From Brachynemurus nebulosus (Eukaryota; Arthropoda; Insecta; Neuroptera; Myrmeleontidae): a stretch of 64,000 bases of DNA. Positions 12,700 through 21,982 of this stretch are shown here, in pieces. Every line of letters begins with the position of its first letter. Positions within the stretch are counted from its first letter, which is position 1. Under the pieces are notes generated by a model. That model saw only the letters and a program-made list of their open reading frames with translations, did not search any database and was not told the origin of the DNA. The position numbers and the translations under genes were made by a program. Location of the stretch: contig JAPWDM010000024.1 of the NCBI GenBank assembly GCA_035578155.1, positions 1,976,501 to 2,040,500 on the forward strand. The letters are read 5' to 3'.

Positions 12700-14748
12700 T
12701 TATGCGCAGTCGTCATTTTCGCACTGTACTTGAATGATGACATCGCGATACGGACCCGGTGGAATACCCGCTGTTTCAGGTTCTACATTGTTCTTCGTGG
12801 CATCGCATTTCAGAGCACTTCCTTTCGGCTCAATTTCTCTCGATGTTACTTCCTCTCTTGTTTCGTTTTCACGCGTCGTCGTTATTCCATTCTGCTTAAT
12901 CACTTCCATCTGCTGTGCCTGCTTGGTATGTCTCGCATGTAGTAGAACATTGGCTACTGCTCCCCAAGCTGCTCCAAGTAAATGCACGCTTAGACCGAAA
13001 ATTTGGTATAATGCCCACCCTCGCATTAACGCTTCTATGATACCTTTGATAATACGGTACACAAACCACGCGCCAAGTAATCCCGTAATACCTTCTCCAA
13101 TCCATGTAAAATACCCCCAAAGTTTGGTGGTGTATGACTTTACCATTACATTAATCGCATTTTCGGTAAACGCTTGATCAACTTTTATGTCTTGCAGATT
13201 GGTAGGTATTCCCGAAATACTTCTTACAAATGTTGTCACTATAGCTTCTCTTTCGGATGGAAACATTAGATGGTTATTTAACGCTTGTATCTCACGGTCA
13301 CTATAAATCCCTGCTGAAGCCAATAGATGTGGGCTCACGTACTTCCATACTCTTGGTTTCTCTGGCTGTAATCGCTGAGGTGGTAAAGCTTCGGTGATAG
13401 TCGGAAATAGTTTATACCAGTTCTCGTTTAGCCGATACATTGACGCGACCATCGAATTGCAAGGTTGTTCCGATCCATAGGACTGCAGTATATGATTTCT
13501 TGGTGTCATAAATAATGTGCGGTTGTTATGCATAACTGGCAACTCCCTATAACACTCTTCAACGTGACGCACTTTCACCTCCACAGGGATACACTTAATT
13601 ATGTGCACGACCTCCCCCGATGTTACGGCTGTGTACCCTGATTCCCGCATGTAGTTATACGCAAACTCTTCCGGAGAAATAATCGCCAGATTTAGAAGGT
13701 TCCTTATTATTTGTCGCTCCATTTCACACCTTTGTGTTTGAACCGCATCATATAATGTTTTAATTTCTCTCGCCACATGTTTTTCGACGTACACAAATTT
13801 GGAGTTTACGTAAGTAAACAAGTCTAAGTTGACGGCTTGACTCGGCTTCTTCCGCAGAATAAATTCCTTTGGTGCGCCCTCACTTATAATTAATTTCGGA
13901 TGCTCTGTCTGCCATCCTCGCTGACTGCATATGAAAACTCGGCTATGTACTGCCAATGCGAACGTTGTTTCTTGCGTGGTGACTGTATAAACAACGCGTT
14001 TCATATCACTGATGTCATCTTCTTCATTGGTTAACTTTCGAGCTTCGCCCTCATATAACACCATGTACTTCCTAACATCGCAAAACTCCGCGTCATAAGT
14101 TCTCCAGTATGTTTCCCCACCCTCAATGTCTACACACTCTGCCGAAATATAAGCGCAACTCGTTCCCGAACGCAATTTAATTTGGTTATTATTAATTTGT
14201 ACGACTGCTCGATAGTCCGTCAGGGTTATAGTTACAATCGCCTGTACAACCACATTTCCCCATGTCCCATATTCGTCACTATAATCCACTCCACTACACT
14301 TTCCATCATACGTAATTGTTCCTGCTAATACTACACTACGTGATACAGTTCCATTTCGCTGTAATTGATTCAGAATCACACCACGACTAAATTCTACTTC
14401 AGAGTACCGATGCATCTTTATGCATTGATCACGTCCCATTACCGCTATATAACTCGCGAATCCATTTCGGACCTCAGACCCGTGCGAATGCATACCGCAA
14501 TGTGTAATATGTCTTTGCACTTGCACTTTGCACTGATAAACGTGTTCCTCAGCATATTCGGCAGTTTGTATCAACTGGATAAACACTGACTCTTCACGCA
14601 CTAATCGAGTATACCGTTCACACGCACTAACCTCCAAAAGTGATATCGTGGTGATATTTAATTTATCGCTGTCACAATCGTACGCAACTAATGCATAAGT
14701 TTCGCTCACAAATATAATAATGAGTCCAACTAGAATGAGCTTAGCCAT
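12700..14748 (-). CDS. env: Envelope-like glycoprotein (682 aa)
   Basis: An intact ORF lies downstream of integrase and upstream of the PPT, the position of env in errantiviruses. Residues 1-19 form a hydrophobic signal peptide. Residues 543-565 form a transmembrane segment, followed by a second hydrophobic stretch at about 575-603 and a roughly 80-residue polar tail. Many cysteines and N-x-S/T sites lie between. Just after the signal is a Y-D-C motif. I saw no clear R-x-x-R furin site with a following fusion peptide, so it does not look like the baculovirus F-type env of gypsy. The Y-D-C start is reminiscent of glycoproteins found in chuviruses and in some BEL/Pao elements, but that is inference from memory. 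Expression would need a spliced message, as in related elements; splice sites were not determined. The ORF has no break. Confidence 0.8.
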   Translation of the reverse strand: MAKLILVGLIIIFVSETYALVAYDCDSDKLNITTISLLEVSACERYTRLVREESVFIQLIQTAEYAEEHVYQCKVQVQRHITHCGMHSHGSEVRNGFASYIAVMGRDQCIKMHRYSEVEFSRGVILNQLQRNGTVSRSVVLAGTITYDGKCSGVDYSDEYGTWGNVVVQAIVTITLTDYRAVVQINNNQIKLRSGTSCAYISAECVDIEGGETYWRTYDAEFCDVRKYMVLYEGEARKLTNEEDDISDMKRVVYTVTTQETTFALAVHSRVFICSQRGWQTEHPKLIISEGAPKEFILRKKPSQAVNLDLFTYVNSKFVYVEKHVAREIKTLYDAVQTQRCEMERQIIRNLLNLAIISPEEFAYNYMRESGYTAVTSGEVVHIIKCIPVEVKVRHVEECYRELPVMHNNRTLFMTPRNHILQSYGSEQPCNSMVASMYRLNENWYKLFPTITEALPPQRLQPEKPRVWKYVSPHLLASAGIYSDREIQALNNHLMFPSEREAIVTTFVRSISGIPTNLQDIKVDQAFTENAINVMVKSYTTKLWGYFTWIGEGITGLLGAWFVYRIIKGIIEALMRGWALYQIFGLSVHLLGAAWGAVANVLLHARHTKQAQQMEVIKQNGITTTRENETREEVTSREIEPKGSALKCDATKNNVEPETAGIPPGPYRDVIIQVQCENDDCA

Positions 14749-15202
14749 TGTTCGTAGTTTTCACTGCAACAAAGTAAAATGTCATAACTTTAGAGTTTAT
14801 TACACGATTTTACATGGACTGTTTTCACTATGCTAAAACAAATTTAGTATTTATCAATACATCAGTTTATATTTCACATACTGATTTTTCAGTTTTTAAT
14901 AATACTAGCACCGTATAGTCAAGTTCCTGTATGTCGCTTTAATAGCTTTCTTAAACCTAATAGATTCGTTTGCTTATTTTAACTTGATCAGTTCATGATT
15001 TATTAAAGTTTAACAGAATAACTTAACACTACTAATAATACAATCCAAAATTTTCAATATCACTTTTACACTCTCGTCTTATTTATTATTTATTTATCAT
15101 TATCTTCATACACACCACTCTAATCGGCTAATTTAATAGTTTCTAAAACTAATGTTTTAACCCTTTTATCTTTTCCGTCTCTAACACGTAGTTTACTTCA
15201 CA
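14749..15202. other. Non-coding spacer between integrase and env
   Basis: About 450 bp of AT-rich sequence with no ORF. In errantiviruses the acceptor site for the spliced env message lies near here; a candidate was not assigned. Confidence 0.4.
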
Positions 15203-17515
15203 TTAAATATGTTTAGGAAGTACCCAAGGGTACTCGGGAACTTCACCCTGACTTCGCGTATGTGGACGTAGTACGCCTTCTTCGGGTCCTCCACCAAAAT
15301 CTTCTCCCAGTGCTTTTCTTTGTTTTTCTTGCTCTCTCTCATGTACTTCGTGTTCTCGCTCTCGCTCATGTAGTTCGTGTTCTCGCTCTCTCTCACTCTC
15401 TTCACACTCTCGCTCGCTCTCACTACACTCTTCTTGATTTTGCTGTCTCTCGCCTTCCTCTGGTTCTTGCACCCCTTCTCTCCACTCGATTGCATCTCCC
15501 CTATAGCTCGTCTCTTCACCATATTCATTATCACTAGCCTCGCTTAATCTCAAGTCATCTACTTCCCCGTCGTTATTACGCTCGCTTGGTGTCAAATCTT
15601 CATCGCTCTCATTACCGCTACGAGTCACCTCATCTTCGTCATCATCATTACTACGCGCGTCGTGAATGCCCTCATTTGCTTCCGCATTCTCAGCATTTCT
15701 ATTTTGTATTGCATCTTTTCGTTGACTGCTTCCTAGTGACTCCTCGATTCTTATCACATAATCCTCAGCCTCCTCCTCGAAAAGCTCATGTTGCTGCTCC
15801 CCTTCTGGCGATTGTTCATTTCTCTTATTTTTGTTACCCCTCCGGATTTCTACGTCATCGCACTCTTCACTTTTACAATATTTTAAACGATTTGCATGGA
15901 CAATCAGCTCTTTACGTCCTCTTATCTCCCGTATTTTGAAATTCACTGCTCCCTTTTTCTCAATAACTCGATAAGGTCCAACCCATGGCTTCGCAAGCTT
16001 CTTCGTTAAATTTATTTTATTTGTTGGATCATGTAACCAGACTTTATCACCAACTTCGAATGTCACCTCTCTCGCTTTTCTATTGAAACGCTGTACTTGT
16101 TTCTCAGTTGTTTCTGTTGACTTCTTTTGCACTCGCTCATACACATCATGCATTCTTTGCATAAGCTCCGAAGCATAATTGCTATCATAATCATACTTTA
16201 GCACAGGCGTCTTGATGATATCATCGTATGGTAACTCCATATCTCTGCCATGTAAAATGAAAAATGGCGTCTCTCCCGTTGATGAATGAATATGACTTCG
16301 ATAAGCCATTAGAGCATACGGCAGCCACTCGTCCCAGTCTGTTTGCTCTGAATTAATGTAGTGTGATAGGATGTTCTTTAAATCCCGATGGAACCGCTCG
16401 ATCATGCCATTACAGCTCGGATGAAATGGAGTTGTTTGAATCTTCTCGATTTTAAGCAAACTACAAATTTCCTTCATTAATTTGGATAAAAAGTTTGTTC
16501 CCTGATCTGATAATAATACTCGAGGTACACCATGTCTGGTAAAGACGTTCGTTACTAGCGCTTTCGCCACTGTCTCCGCTTTCTGGTCACGCAGGGGAAT
16601 TGCTTCAGGGTATCTCGAAAAGTAATCTTGACACGTTAAAATGTACCGATTCCCATTTAATGTTGTAGTAAGAGGACCAACAATATCTACCGCTACTCGC
16701 ATGAAAGGTCTTTCTGTTTGTGGTAGTTTCTGTAGTGGTGCCGGATGACTAGGTGGAGTTTTCCGTTGTGCGCACGATTCACATTGTTCACACCAAGTTT
16801 TAATATCCCGTTTCATATTCGGCCAGTAAAATCTTCTTTGGATAAATTCGGTTGTTCTTTTAACGCCCTGATGTCCCGCAATAGGTCCCGCATGGAAGTC
16901 TATGAATACCCGCTTCCGCATATTAGTTGGTACAACAAGTACTCCTTCCGTTACATACTGTGCTTGGTCTGGTACTTCTCTGCACAATAACTCACTAGAA
17001 TTTAAATAATACGAACTACTCTCGGGGTTTGTCTCTATTTGTTGTAATAAGGGTTTCAAACTTTCATCTCGTCTCTGGTTTATTTTAATATTTGTTGGAT
17101 CATACCATGGCACATATTCCGGTTCCCCTTCTTCTATTACATTCACTGGTAACCTCGATAATGCATCCGCATTTCCATGTAAACGTCCCGGTCTCGCTTG
17201 AATTTCGAAATCATACTCGCTTAAAGTTAAAGCCCATCGAGCCAATCGGTGATAAGGGTCTTTAATTGATTGTAACCAACGCAGTGGCCGGTGATCAGTG
17301 ACCACTTTGAATTTTCTTCCATACAGATAACACCTAAAGTGTTTTACTCCCCACACTAACGCTAGACATTCACGCTCGGTAGTTGTATAATTCTGTTCAG
17401 CCCGATTCAGTTGTCGGCTCGCATATGCAATTGGCCGTTCGTTCCCATTAATATTCTGCCCTAATATGGCCCCTAAAGCATATCCTGACGCGTCTACCGT
17501 CAACCAGAACTCATG
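15203..17515 (-). CDS. pol: Pol, RNase H and integrase part
   Basis: This stretch is in the same frame as the RT ORF and separated from it only by TAA at 17516-17518. It has no ATG of its own at the start. The first residues hold the RNase H active-site region (VDASGYALGA, then TERECLALVWGVKHFR and TDHRPL). Next come the zinc-binding H-x-H...C-x2-C of integrase (IAGH...CEQCESC), the catalytic core (VAVDIVGPL, LLSDQGTNF, NGMIERFHRDLKN, giving D, D, E), and a C-terminal GPYRV-type module. The last 200 residues are an unusual low-complexity tail rich in E, R and D with HEREREHE-type repeats. The frame stays open to the stop at 15203. Without readthrough of the TAA this part would not be made. 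Confidence 0.9.
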   Translation of the reverse strand, partial: HEFWLTVDASGYALGAILGQNINGNERPIAYASRQLNRAEQNYTTTERECLALVWGVKHFRCYLYGRKFKVVTDHRPLRWLQSIKDPYHRLARWALTLSEYDFEIQARPGRLHGNADALSRLPVNVIEEGEPEYVPWYDPTNIKINQRRDESLKPLLQQIETNPESSSYYLNSSELLCREVPDQAQYVTEGVLVVPTNMRKRVFIDFHAGPIAGHQGVKRTTEFIQRRFYWPNMKRDIKTWCEQCESCAQRKTPPSHPAPLQKLPQTERPFMRVAVDIVGPLTTTLNGNRYILTCQDYFSRYPEAIPLRDQKAETVAKALVTNVFTRHGVPRVLLSDQGTNFLSKLMKEICSLLKIEKIQTTPFHPSCNGMIERFHRDLKNILSHYINSEQTDWDEWLPYALMAYRSHIHSSTGETPFFILHGRDMELPYDDIIKTPVLKYDYDSNYASELMQRMHDVYERVQKKSTETTEKQVQRFNRKAREVTFEVGDKVWLHDPTNKINLTKKLAKPWVGPYRVIEKKGAVNFKIREIRGRKELIVHANRLKYCKSEECDDVEIRRGNKNKRNEQSPEGEQQHELFEEEAEDYVIRIEESLGSSQRKDAIQNRNAENAEANEGIHDARSNDDDEDEVTRSGNESDEDLTPSERNNDGEVDDLRLSEASDNEYGEETSYRGDAIEWREGVQEPEEGERQQNQEECSESERECEESEREREHELHEREREHEVHEREQEKQRKALGEDFGGGPEEGVLRPHTRSQGEVPEYPWVLPKHI

Positions 17516-19765
17516 TTAAAAATCAGGAAATTGTAGCACTGGTTCTTCACATAGTAATTTCTTTAATAATTCAAAAGATTTTTGGGCTTCTTCACTCCAA
17601 ATAAAAGCTTGATCTTTTTGTGTCAGTTTAGTTAGAGGCCTGGCAATTTCCGCAAACTTCGGTATAAATCGTCTGTAAAATCCCGCAAGACCAAGGAAAG
17701 CTCGGATGTCTCTTACTCGTTTAGGTACTGGATATTCTTTCACAACTTTCAGTTTCTCTGGATCTGGTCGTACTCCTCCTTTCCCCACTATATGCCCTAA
17801 ATATTTCGTCTCCGCTTGTAGAAATTTACATTTAGCTGGTTTTATTTTTAGGTTTGCCTTCCGCAGACACTCGAATACTTCTCTCACTCGCGCTAAGTGT
17901 TCGTCAATATCTCCTGAATTAAAAATGATCACGTCGTCTAAGTACACTAGGCAACGTTTTCCCACAATTCCTGCAAGTACGGTGTTCATAAGGCGCTGGA
18001 AAGTACTTGGCGCATTTACTAATCCAAATGGCATGCGATTAAAATGCCAGTGGCCCTCTAATGTACTGAATCCTGTCTTCTCTTTATCTTCATCAGCAAC
18101 CTCTACTTGCCAATAGCCGCTAATGAGATCTAATGTAGTAAATAGACACGCTCCCCCTAATAAGTCGAAAGTTCCCTGTAAATTCGGTAGAGGATAATAG
18201 TCTCTTTTCGTCACACTATTTAACGCTCGAAAATCTATGCAAACACGTATTTTTGTCTCGCCAGTTTCCGTCTTCTTAGGGACAATAACCACTGGTGCTG
18301 ACCACGGACTCTGTGATTCTGTGATAATCCCATCTTTCAGCATACCCTCAATTTCTTTCTGTAATAGTTCCTTCTGCGCATATGGAACACGATATGGACG
18401 CTGAGCTATTGGTGGCACATTTTCAGTAATTATACGGTGCTTTACTCCTTTTGCAGTTCCCAATTTATTTCCTTCCACTAAAAATATATCTTGGTATTCA
18501 TGAAACAGCTCCTCCAATTTTTGTATCTCATTTTCACCTAAATGTTTTATATCTACTTTTTCGGACCACTTTATTTCTCGAACTGATATTTGATTACATT
18601 CCATTCCTTGTAACTCGCTTGGCAACTCGCAAATGTTCTCTTGCTCACACTTGATTTCTTCGACACTGCCTACGATGGTTTTTTCTGCCATTTTGATTGT
18701 TCTCTCTGTTACATTTACTAATTTCACCATTACTTCCTTATTCTTCGACACTGTGGATAACGATCTCGCAACCATTACGCTGTTCCCCCATAATTCCTCA
18801 GGTTCTATCAAAACCTCTGTACCAGTTGAAAATTCGTGTTGGATTGCTGCACAAATGCATTCGGTCCGTGCTGGGATCTCTAGACTTTCCTTTATTAAAA
18901 CTAGATGTCGGCCAACATCCTGTTTTACAGCGTTGTCACTCCATGGCCGTGAAGGACTTGCACTGGAAATTCTATTTGTCCCTAAATGGTCGGTGCATTC
19001 TTTACGCATTCCGTCATCGAATGGTTCTGGACTTCGGTGCACTAGAGCTTCAGTCGTCACTTCGATTATAACAGGCTCGTCATTGTCAGAACTATTAGTA
19101 CTAGACGGTATTTTGATACGGCTTTTCCTATTTCCGCGCAATGGCCCTTTATGGTGTCGCGTTTGTAAACACTCGTCTTGGACTTCCACCTTAGTGTTTT
19201 CCTTTTTAAGTGTTACTGACCGATCACCTCCCGTTTTCGGTGAAGACTTCGGTTCTCTTGATTCCTGAGGTATACAACGGTCTCGCTTCACGCTATAATG
19301 CTCGCGTTGTGGCTTCTCTTCACGTTTACTTTCGCATTGTATTGACTTTCTACGCATAATTTCCTCGCAGTTGATAAATTCTTCGCCGCTCTCATTTTTC
19401 TTCGTATAATTATTATTCTTCGCACTATTTATCTTATTTTCACGCACACTCTCTTCGCAGTTGGTTTGCTCGTTGCAATTCTCGCTCTTCTTCGCAGTGT
19501 TACATTTTCTCGCGATGTATCCTTTATTTGCACGCACATTTTCTTCGCAAAAAATTTGTTTCTCACAATTCTCACTTTCCGTCGCATTGTTATTCTTTCT
19601 CGCAATGTATCTTTTATTTTCACACATATTTTCACCGCAAATACTCTGGTCTTCGCAATTCTCACTTTTCTTCGCATTATTTTTCTTCGCTGTATGCTTA
19701 ATGTTTCCACGCATAGTTATCTCGCAATGACTTTGTTCGCCGCAATTTTTGTTTTTTCGTCGCAT
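17516..19765 (-). CDS. pol: Pol, reverse transcriptase part with repeat linker
   Basis: A 749-codon frame ends at TAA 17516-17518. The C-terminal half is a Gypsy-type reverse transcriptase: CIDFRALN, the finger/palm motifs TTLDLISGYWQV and MPFGLVNAPSTFQ, and the catalytic YLDD at about residues 608-611, then the thumb FLGLAGFYRRFI. The first 150 residues are very unusual: four to five copies of a roughly 30-residue unit with NCE(x)Q...CEE...R.NK...AKK, rich in Asn, Lys, Cys and Glu. The frame is closed upstream by TAA at 19766-19768, so RT must be entered from the protease frame between 19765 and 19698. The stop comes just before the RNase H active site, at a place where pol is normally continuous. 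Confidence 0.9.
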   Translation of the reverse strand: MRRKNKNCGEQSHCEITMRGNIKHTAKKNNAKKSENCEDQSICGENMCENKRYIARKNNNATESENCEKQIFCEENVRANKGYIARKCNTAKKSENCNEQTNCEESVRENKINSAKNNNYTKKNESGEEFINCEEIMRRKSIQCESKREEKPQREHYSVKRDRCIPQESREPKSSPKTGGDRSVTLKKENTKVEVQDECLQTRHHKGPLRGNRKSRIKIPSSTNSSDNDEPVIIEVTTEALVHRSPEPFDDGMRKECTDHLGTNRISSASPSRPWSDNAVKQDVGRHLVLIKESLEIPARTECICAAIQHEFSTGTEVLIEPEELWGNSVMVARSLSTVSKNKEVMVKLVNVTERTIKMAEKTIVGSVEEIKCEQENICELPSELQGMECNQISVREIKWSEKVDIKHLGENEIQKLEELFHEYQDIFLVEGNKLGTAKGVKHRIITENVPPIAQRPYRVPYAQKELLQKEIEGMLKDGIITESQSPWSAPVVIVPKKTETGETKIRVCIDFRALNSVTKRDYYPLPNLQGTFDLLGGACLFTTLDLISGYWQVEVADEDKEKTGFSTLEGHWHFNRMPFGLVNAPSTFQRLMNTVLAGIVGKRCLVYLDDVIIFNSGDIDEHLARVREVFECLRKANLKIKPAKCKFLQAETKYLGHIVGKGGVRPDPEKLKVVKEYPVPKRVRDIRAFLGLAGFYRRFIPKFAEIARPLTKLTQKDQAFIWSEEAQKSFELLKKLLCEEPVLQFPDF

Positions 19766-20666
19766 TTACTTTATTTTCGGTCGCTGCATGTATTTCGCAT
19801 CCTCGCATCACGTTGTTCTTCTCCGCAGTGTCACTTCTTTTATTAACTTCACTTTGGGAATCAATCTCTCGCATAATTTCACTTTCCTCATTTTTTACTG
19901 AACATTTTGCGTCGCTTCTCATAATGTTTTTACTACTTCTCGTAATATTATTTGTCCCTCTCTGTGGTTTACGATTTCCTTGCTTGCTTCGCTTTTTCTT
20001 CATAGTGGTCCCCCAAGTCTGCTTAATTTTTTCCTCACGCTCATTAAGTACTTCGCTCAAGTCGTCCATTTCTTGCTTTTTGCTACGCTGTTCTGGTTTC
20101 GCTTTAACCATTCTCCACTGATGTCTCTTCTGTTCCAATTCACCCACTTCAGATGTTTGTGTCTGCTTACTCGTTGTATTTGTCCGATCCGGTTTAGCAC
20201 TCATCTCTCCAATAATATTTTTCGGTATTTGTCGCCCCCTTGATAGTAATAATGGTGTTTTAGTACCAGGTAATTCAAGTTCACTCTTCACGTAATTAAT
20301 TATCGCTCCAAAACATTTAAAGAAATCTCTCCCCAATAGACCATCCGCATTTATTTTAAATTGATCGTCACACACATTACATATAAAGCCAAAACTTTTT
20401 GATCCTAAGATTAAATTTAAATACACAGTTCCTAAAGTAGAAAAATCTTGTCCGGATACTCCTCGCAATATTAATTTATGTTCAGTATTTATGTACGCAT
20501 TGCCAATCGCACTCCGCTTTATTATTGTCACTGCCGATCCGGAATCAATTAAAAATCGCAATGTTTTATTTTCTACTGTCCCTTCCACTTCAGATGGTCC
20601 TTCTTCGCTAAATACATTAAAATTACCCGGCACTAAATAAGTTTTCGCTCCGTAGTTTAATTCCAT
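19698..20666 (-). CDS. pol: Pol, aspartic protease part
   Basis: A 322-codon frame is counted from the ATG at 20664-20666. Residues 36-50 hold LRFLIDSGSAVTIIK, with the catalytic D-S-G at 41-43, and GLLGRDFF about 70 residues later is the typical second conserved region of retropepsins. The rest is a lysine/asparagine-rich linker. The frame is -1 relative to gag and remains open upstream as far as TGA at 20715-20717, so it can be entered by frameshift at TTTAAAC (20705-20711). The ATG may be incidental. It ends at 19698 in a frame different from RT; the shared window contains an A6-C-A5 run. Confidence 0.9.
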   Translation of the reverse strand: MELNYGAKTYLVPGNFNVFSEEGPSEVEGTVENKTLRFLIDSGSAVTIIKRSAIGNAYINTEHKLILRGVSGQDFSTLGTVYLNLILGSKSFGFICNVCDDQFKINADGLLGRDFFKCFGAIINYVKSELELPGTKTPLLLSRGRQIPKNIIGEMSAKPDRTNTTSKQTQTSEVGELEQKRHQWRMVKAKPEQRSKKQEMDDLSEVLNEREEKIKQTWGTTMKKKRSKQGNRKPQRGTNNITRSSKNIMRSDAKCSVKNEESEIMREIDSQSEVNKRSDTAEKNNVMRGCEIHAATENKVNATKKQKLRRTKSLRDNYAWKH

Positions 20667-21982
20667 TCCCGATCGACATGGGGCGCTGCCGTCGGGACTC
20701 CTTCGTTTAAACGTTCATTATCTCGCCAGCTGGAAGCTCTTTCGTTGTCTTGATGGTGCCTATCGCGTACAGTTTCGTCTTGCCGATTTTGTTCTCTATG
20801 CGGTCCCCAACCTCGTCTCGCTGTATCCTCGCTTCGTCTCCTTTGGTCTGGCATAGTACAATTTCGTGCGAAATGTCCTTCTCCTTCACATCGAGCACAC
20901 TTAATTTTGTTCGTACAGTTCCTCGCATGGTGACCATTTCCGTAACAGCGATAACATTTAACATTTTCCATACGCCATGGTTCTCGGTTCCTATTCTGTT
21001 CTCCTCGTCCGTTGTCTTGTCGTCTGTTTCTGTCGTCTGGTTCTTTATCCCATCTGTCATTTCTACGTTCACCTCTATCATCTCTTCGCTCATCTCTGTC
21101 ATTTCTTCGCTCATTTCGGTCATTTCTTCGCTCATTTCTGTCATATCGTTGTTCACTTCTATCGTATCGTCGCTCAGTTCGTTCTCTTCTAGTCGATTCG
21201 TACGGACGGTAGCCCCTATATGAATGCCTATCAATACCATATACGTCGCCAATAGCTTCCTCCGTTTCCAAAATTTCCTCTCTTAAAGTCACTCCGGTGG
21301 CTGCAATATTAACTTTACGCATTTGATCAATCATCACTTGCTGGTTACGTTCTTCTTTTATAGCTATCTCTGTCGCTCGCTCTAATGTTAAGTTTGTTTC
21401 CAAGGACAGCATCAGTCCCACTTGTTTTATTATTTCCGGCCGCAAACCTGCTGTAAATCTCGTTAAAATCAAATCTTCGATAAATTCCTTCTCGATTTCT
21501 TTTGCAACCGCTGATGATCCCGCTCGTTCTTCCAAAACTTGTCGACCCGCTAGCTTCAGCCGTATTAAAAATTGTCGTACTGTCTCGCGAGGCCTTTGTT
21601 TTATTGTACTTAAAACGTCTAGTCCTGAAGGTTTTGGTTTTCCATAATACTCAATCAATCGCTTTTTCAATTCCTCATATGTGATATTTGGCACACTAAA
21701 CAGTTGTTCCGCTTTATAATATTCATATGCTTCGCCGGTCAATTTGCATTTTAGGACCTTCACCAGTTGTTCGTTCGTGATATTTTCCAGCGCTGCTCTA
21801 AGTTCTAATCTCTCAAAGTATTCTTCTACGTTCTCAGCTCCCGAAAAGGTTGCGGTGGCATTAGCAAAACTACCCAAACGTGGCGTCTCAAGATGTTGAA
21901 TTATGGTTTTCTGCTCCGGGTTTACCTTACATTCCCCCATTTCGGTTGTGCTGGTACTCGCATTGGAGGTCATTTTCAACAC
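20657..21982 (-). CDS. gag: Gag polyprotein (441 aa)
   Basis: An intact ORF from ATG 21980-21982 to TAA 20657-20659. Residues about 35-220 look like a retrotransposon capsid (VEEYFERLELRAAL, then an FLIRLKLAG stretch). Residues 265-330 are arginine/aspartate-rich with tandem RNDRNER repeats encoded by a 21-nt direct repeat. Two CX2CX4HX4C zinc knuckles, CYRCYGNGHHARNC (343-356) and CARCEGEGHFARNC (362-375), are nucleocapsid RNA-binding motifs. The slippery heptamer covers codons 424-426, so only the last 15 residues differ between Gag and a Gag-Pol product. The second ATG is at codon 4. Gag assembles the particle and packages element RNA. Confidence 0.93.
   Translation of the reverse strand: MLKMTSNASTSTTEMGECKVNPEQKTIIQHLETPRLGSFANATATFSGAENVEEYFERLELRAALENITNEQLVKVLKCKLTGEAYEYYKAEQLFSVPNITYEELKKRLIEYYGKPKPSGLDVLSTIKQRPRETVRQFLIRLKLAGRQVLEERAGSSAVAKEIEKEFIEDLILTRFTAGLRPEIIKQVGLMLSLETNLTLERATEIAIKEERNQQVMIDQMRKVNIAATGVTLREEILETEEAIGDVYGIDRHSYRGYRPYESTRRERTERRYDRSEQRYDRNERRNDRNERRNDRDERRDDRGERRNDRWDKEPDDRNRRQDNGRGEQNRNREPWRMENVKCYRCYGNGHHARNCTNKIKCARCEGEGHFARNCTMPDQRRRSEDTARRGWGPHREQNRQDETVRDRHHQDNERASSWRDNERLNEGVPTAAPHVDREWN
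20667..20711 (-). promoter_or_regulatory. Programmed -1 frameshift signal, gag to pol
   Basis: The minus strand carries the heptamer TTTAAAC at 20711-20705, phased T-TTA-AAC in the gag frame, which is the classic X-XXY-YYZ slippery form. A 7-nt spacer follows, then TCCCGA (20697-20692), which pairs perfectly with TCGGGA (20672-20667), enclosing a GGC-AGC-GCC mini-hairpin. A -1 shift here enters exactly the protease frame, whose last upstream stop is at 20715-20717, just before the heptamer. The signal's identity is inferred from sequence and phase. Confidence 0.85.

Noticed and set aside
12734..13177. 147-aa plus-strand ORF opposite env, and similar ORFs opposite pol
   Set aside because: Antisense shadows of real coding sequence without recognisable motifs.
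20707..21252. 181-aa ORF overlapping gag, and plus-strand ORFs at 20750-21223 and 20977-21212
   Set aside because: Shadows of the Arg/Asp-rich gag repeat in other frames; no start context or domain.
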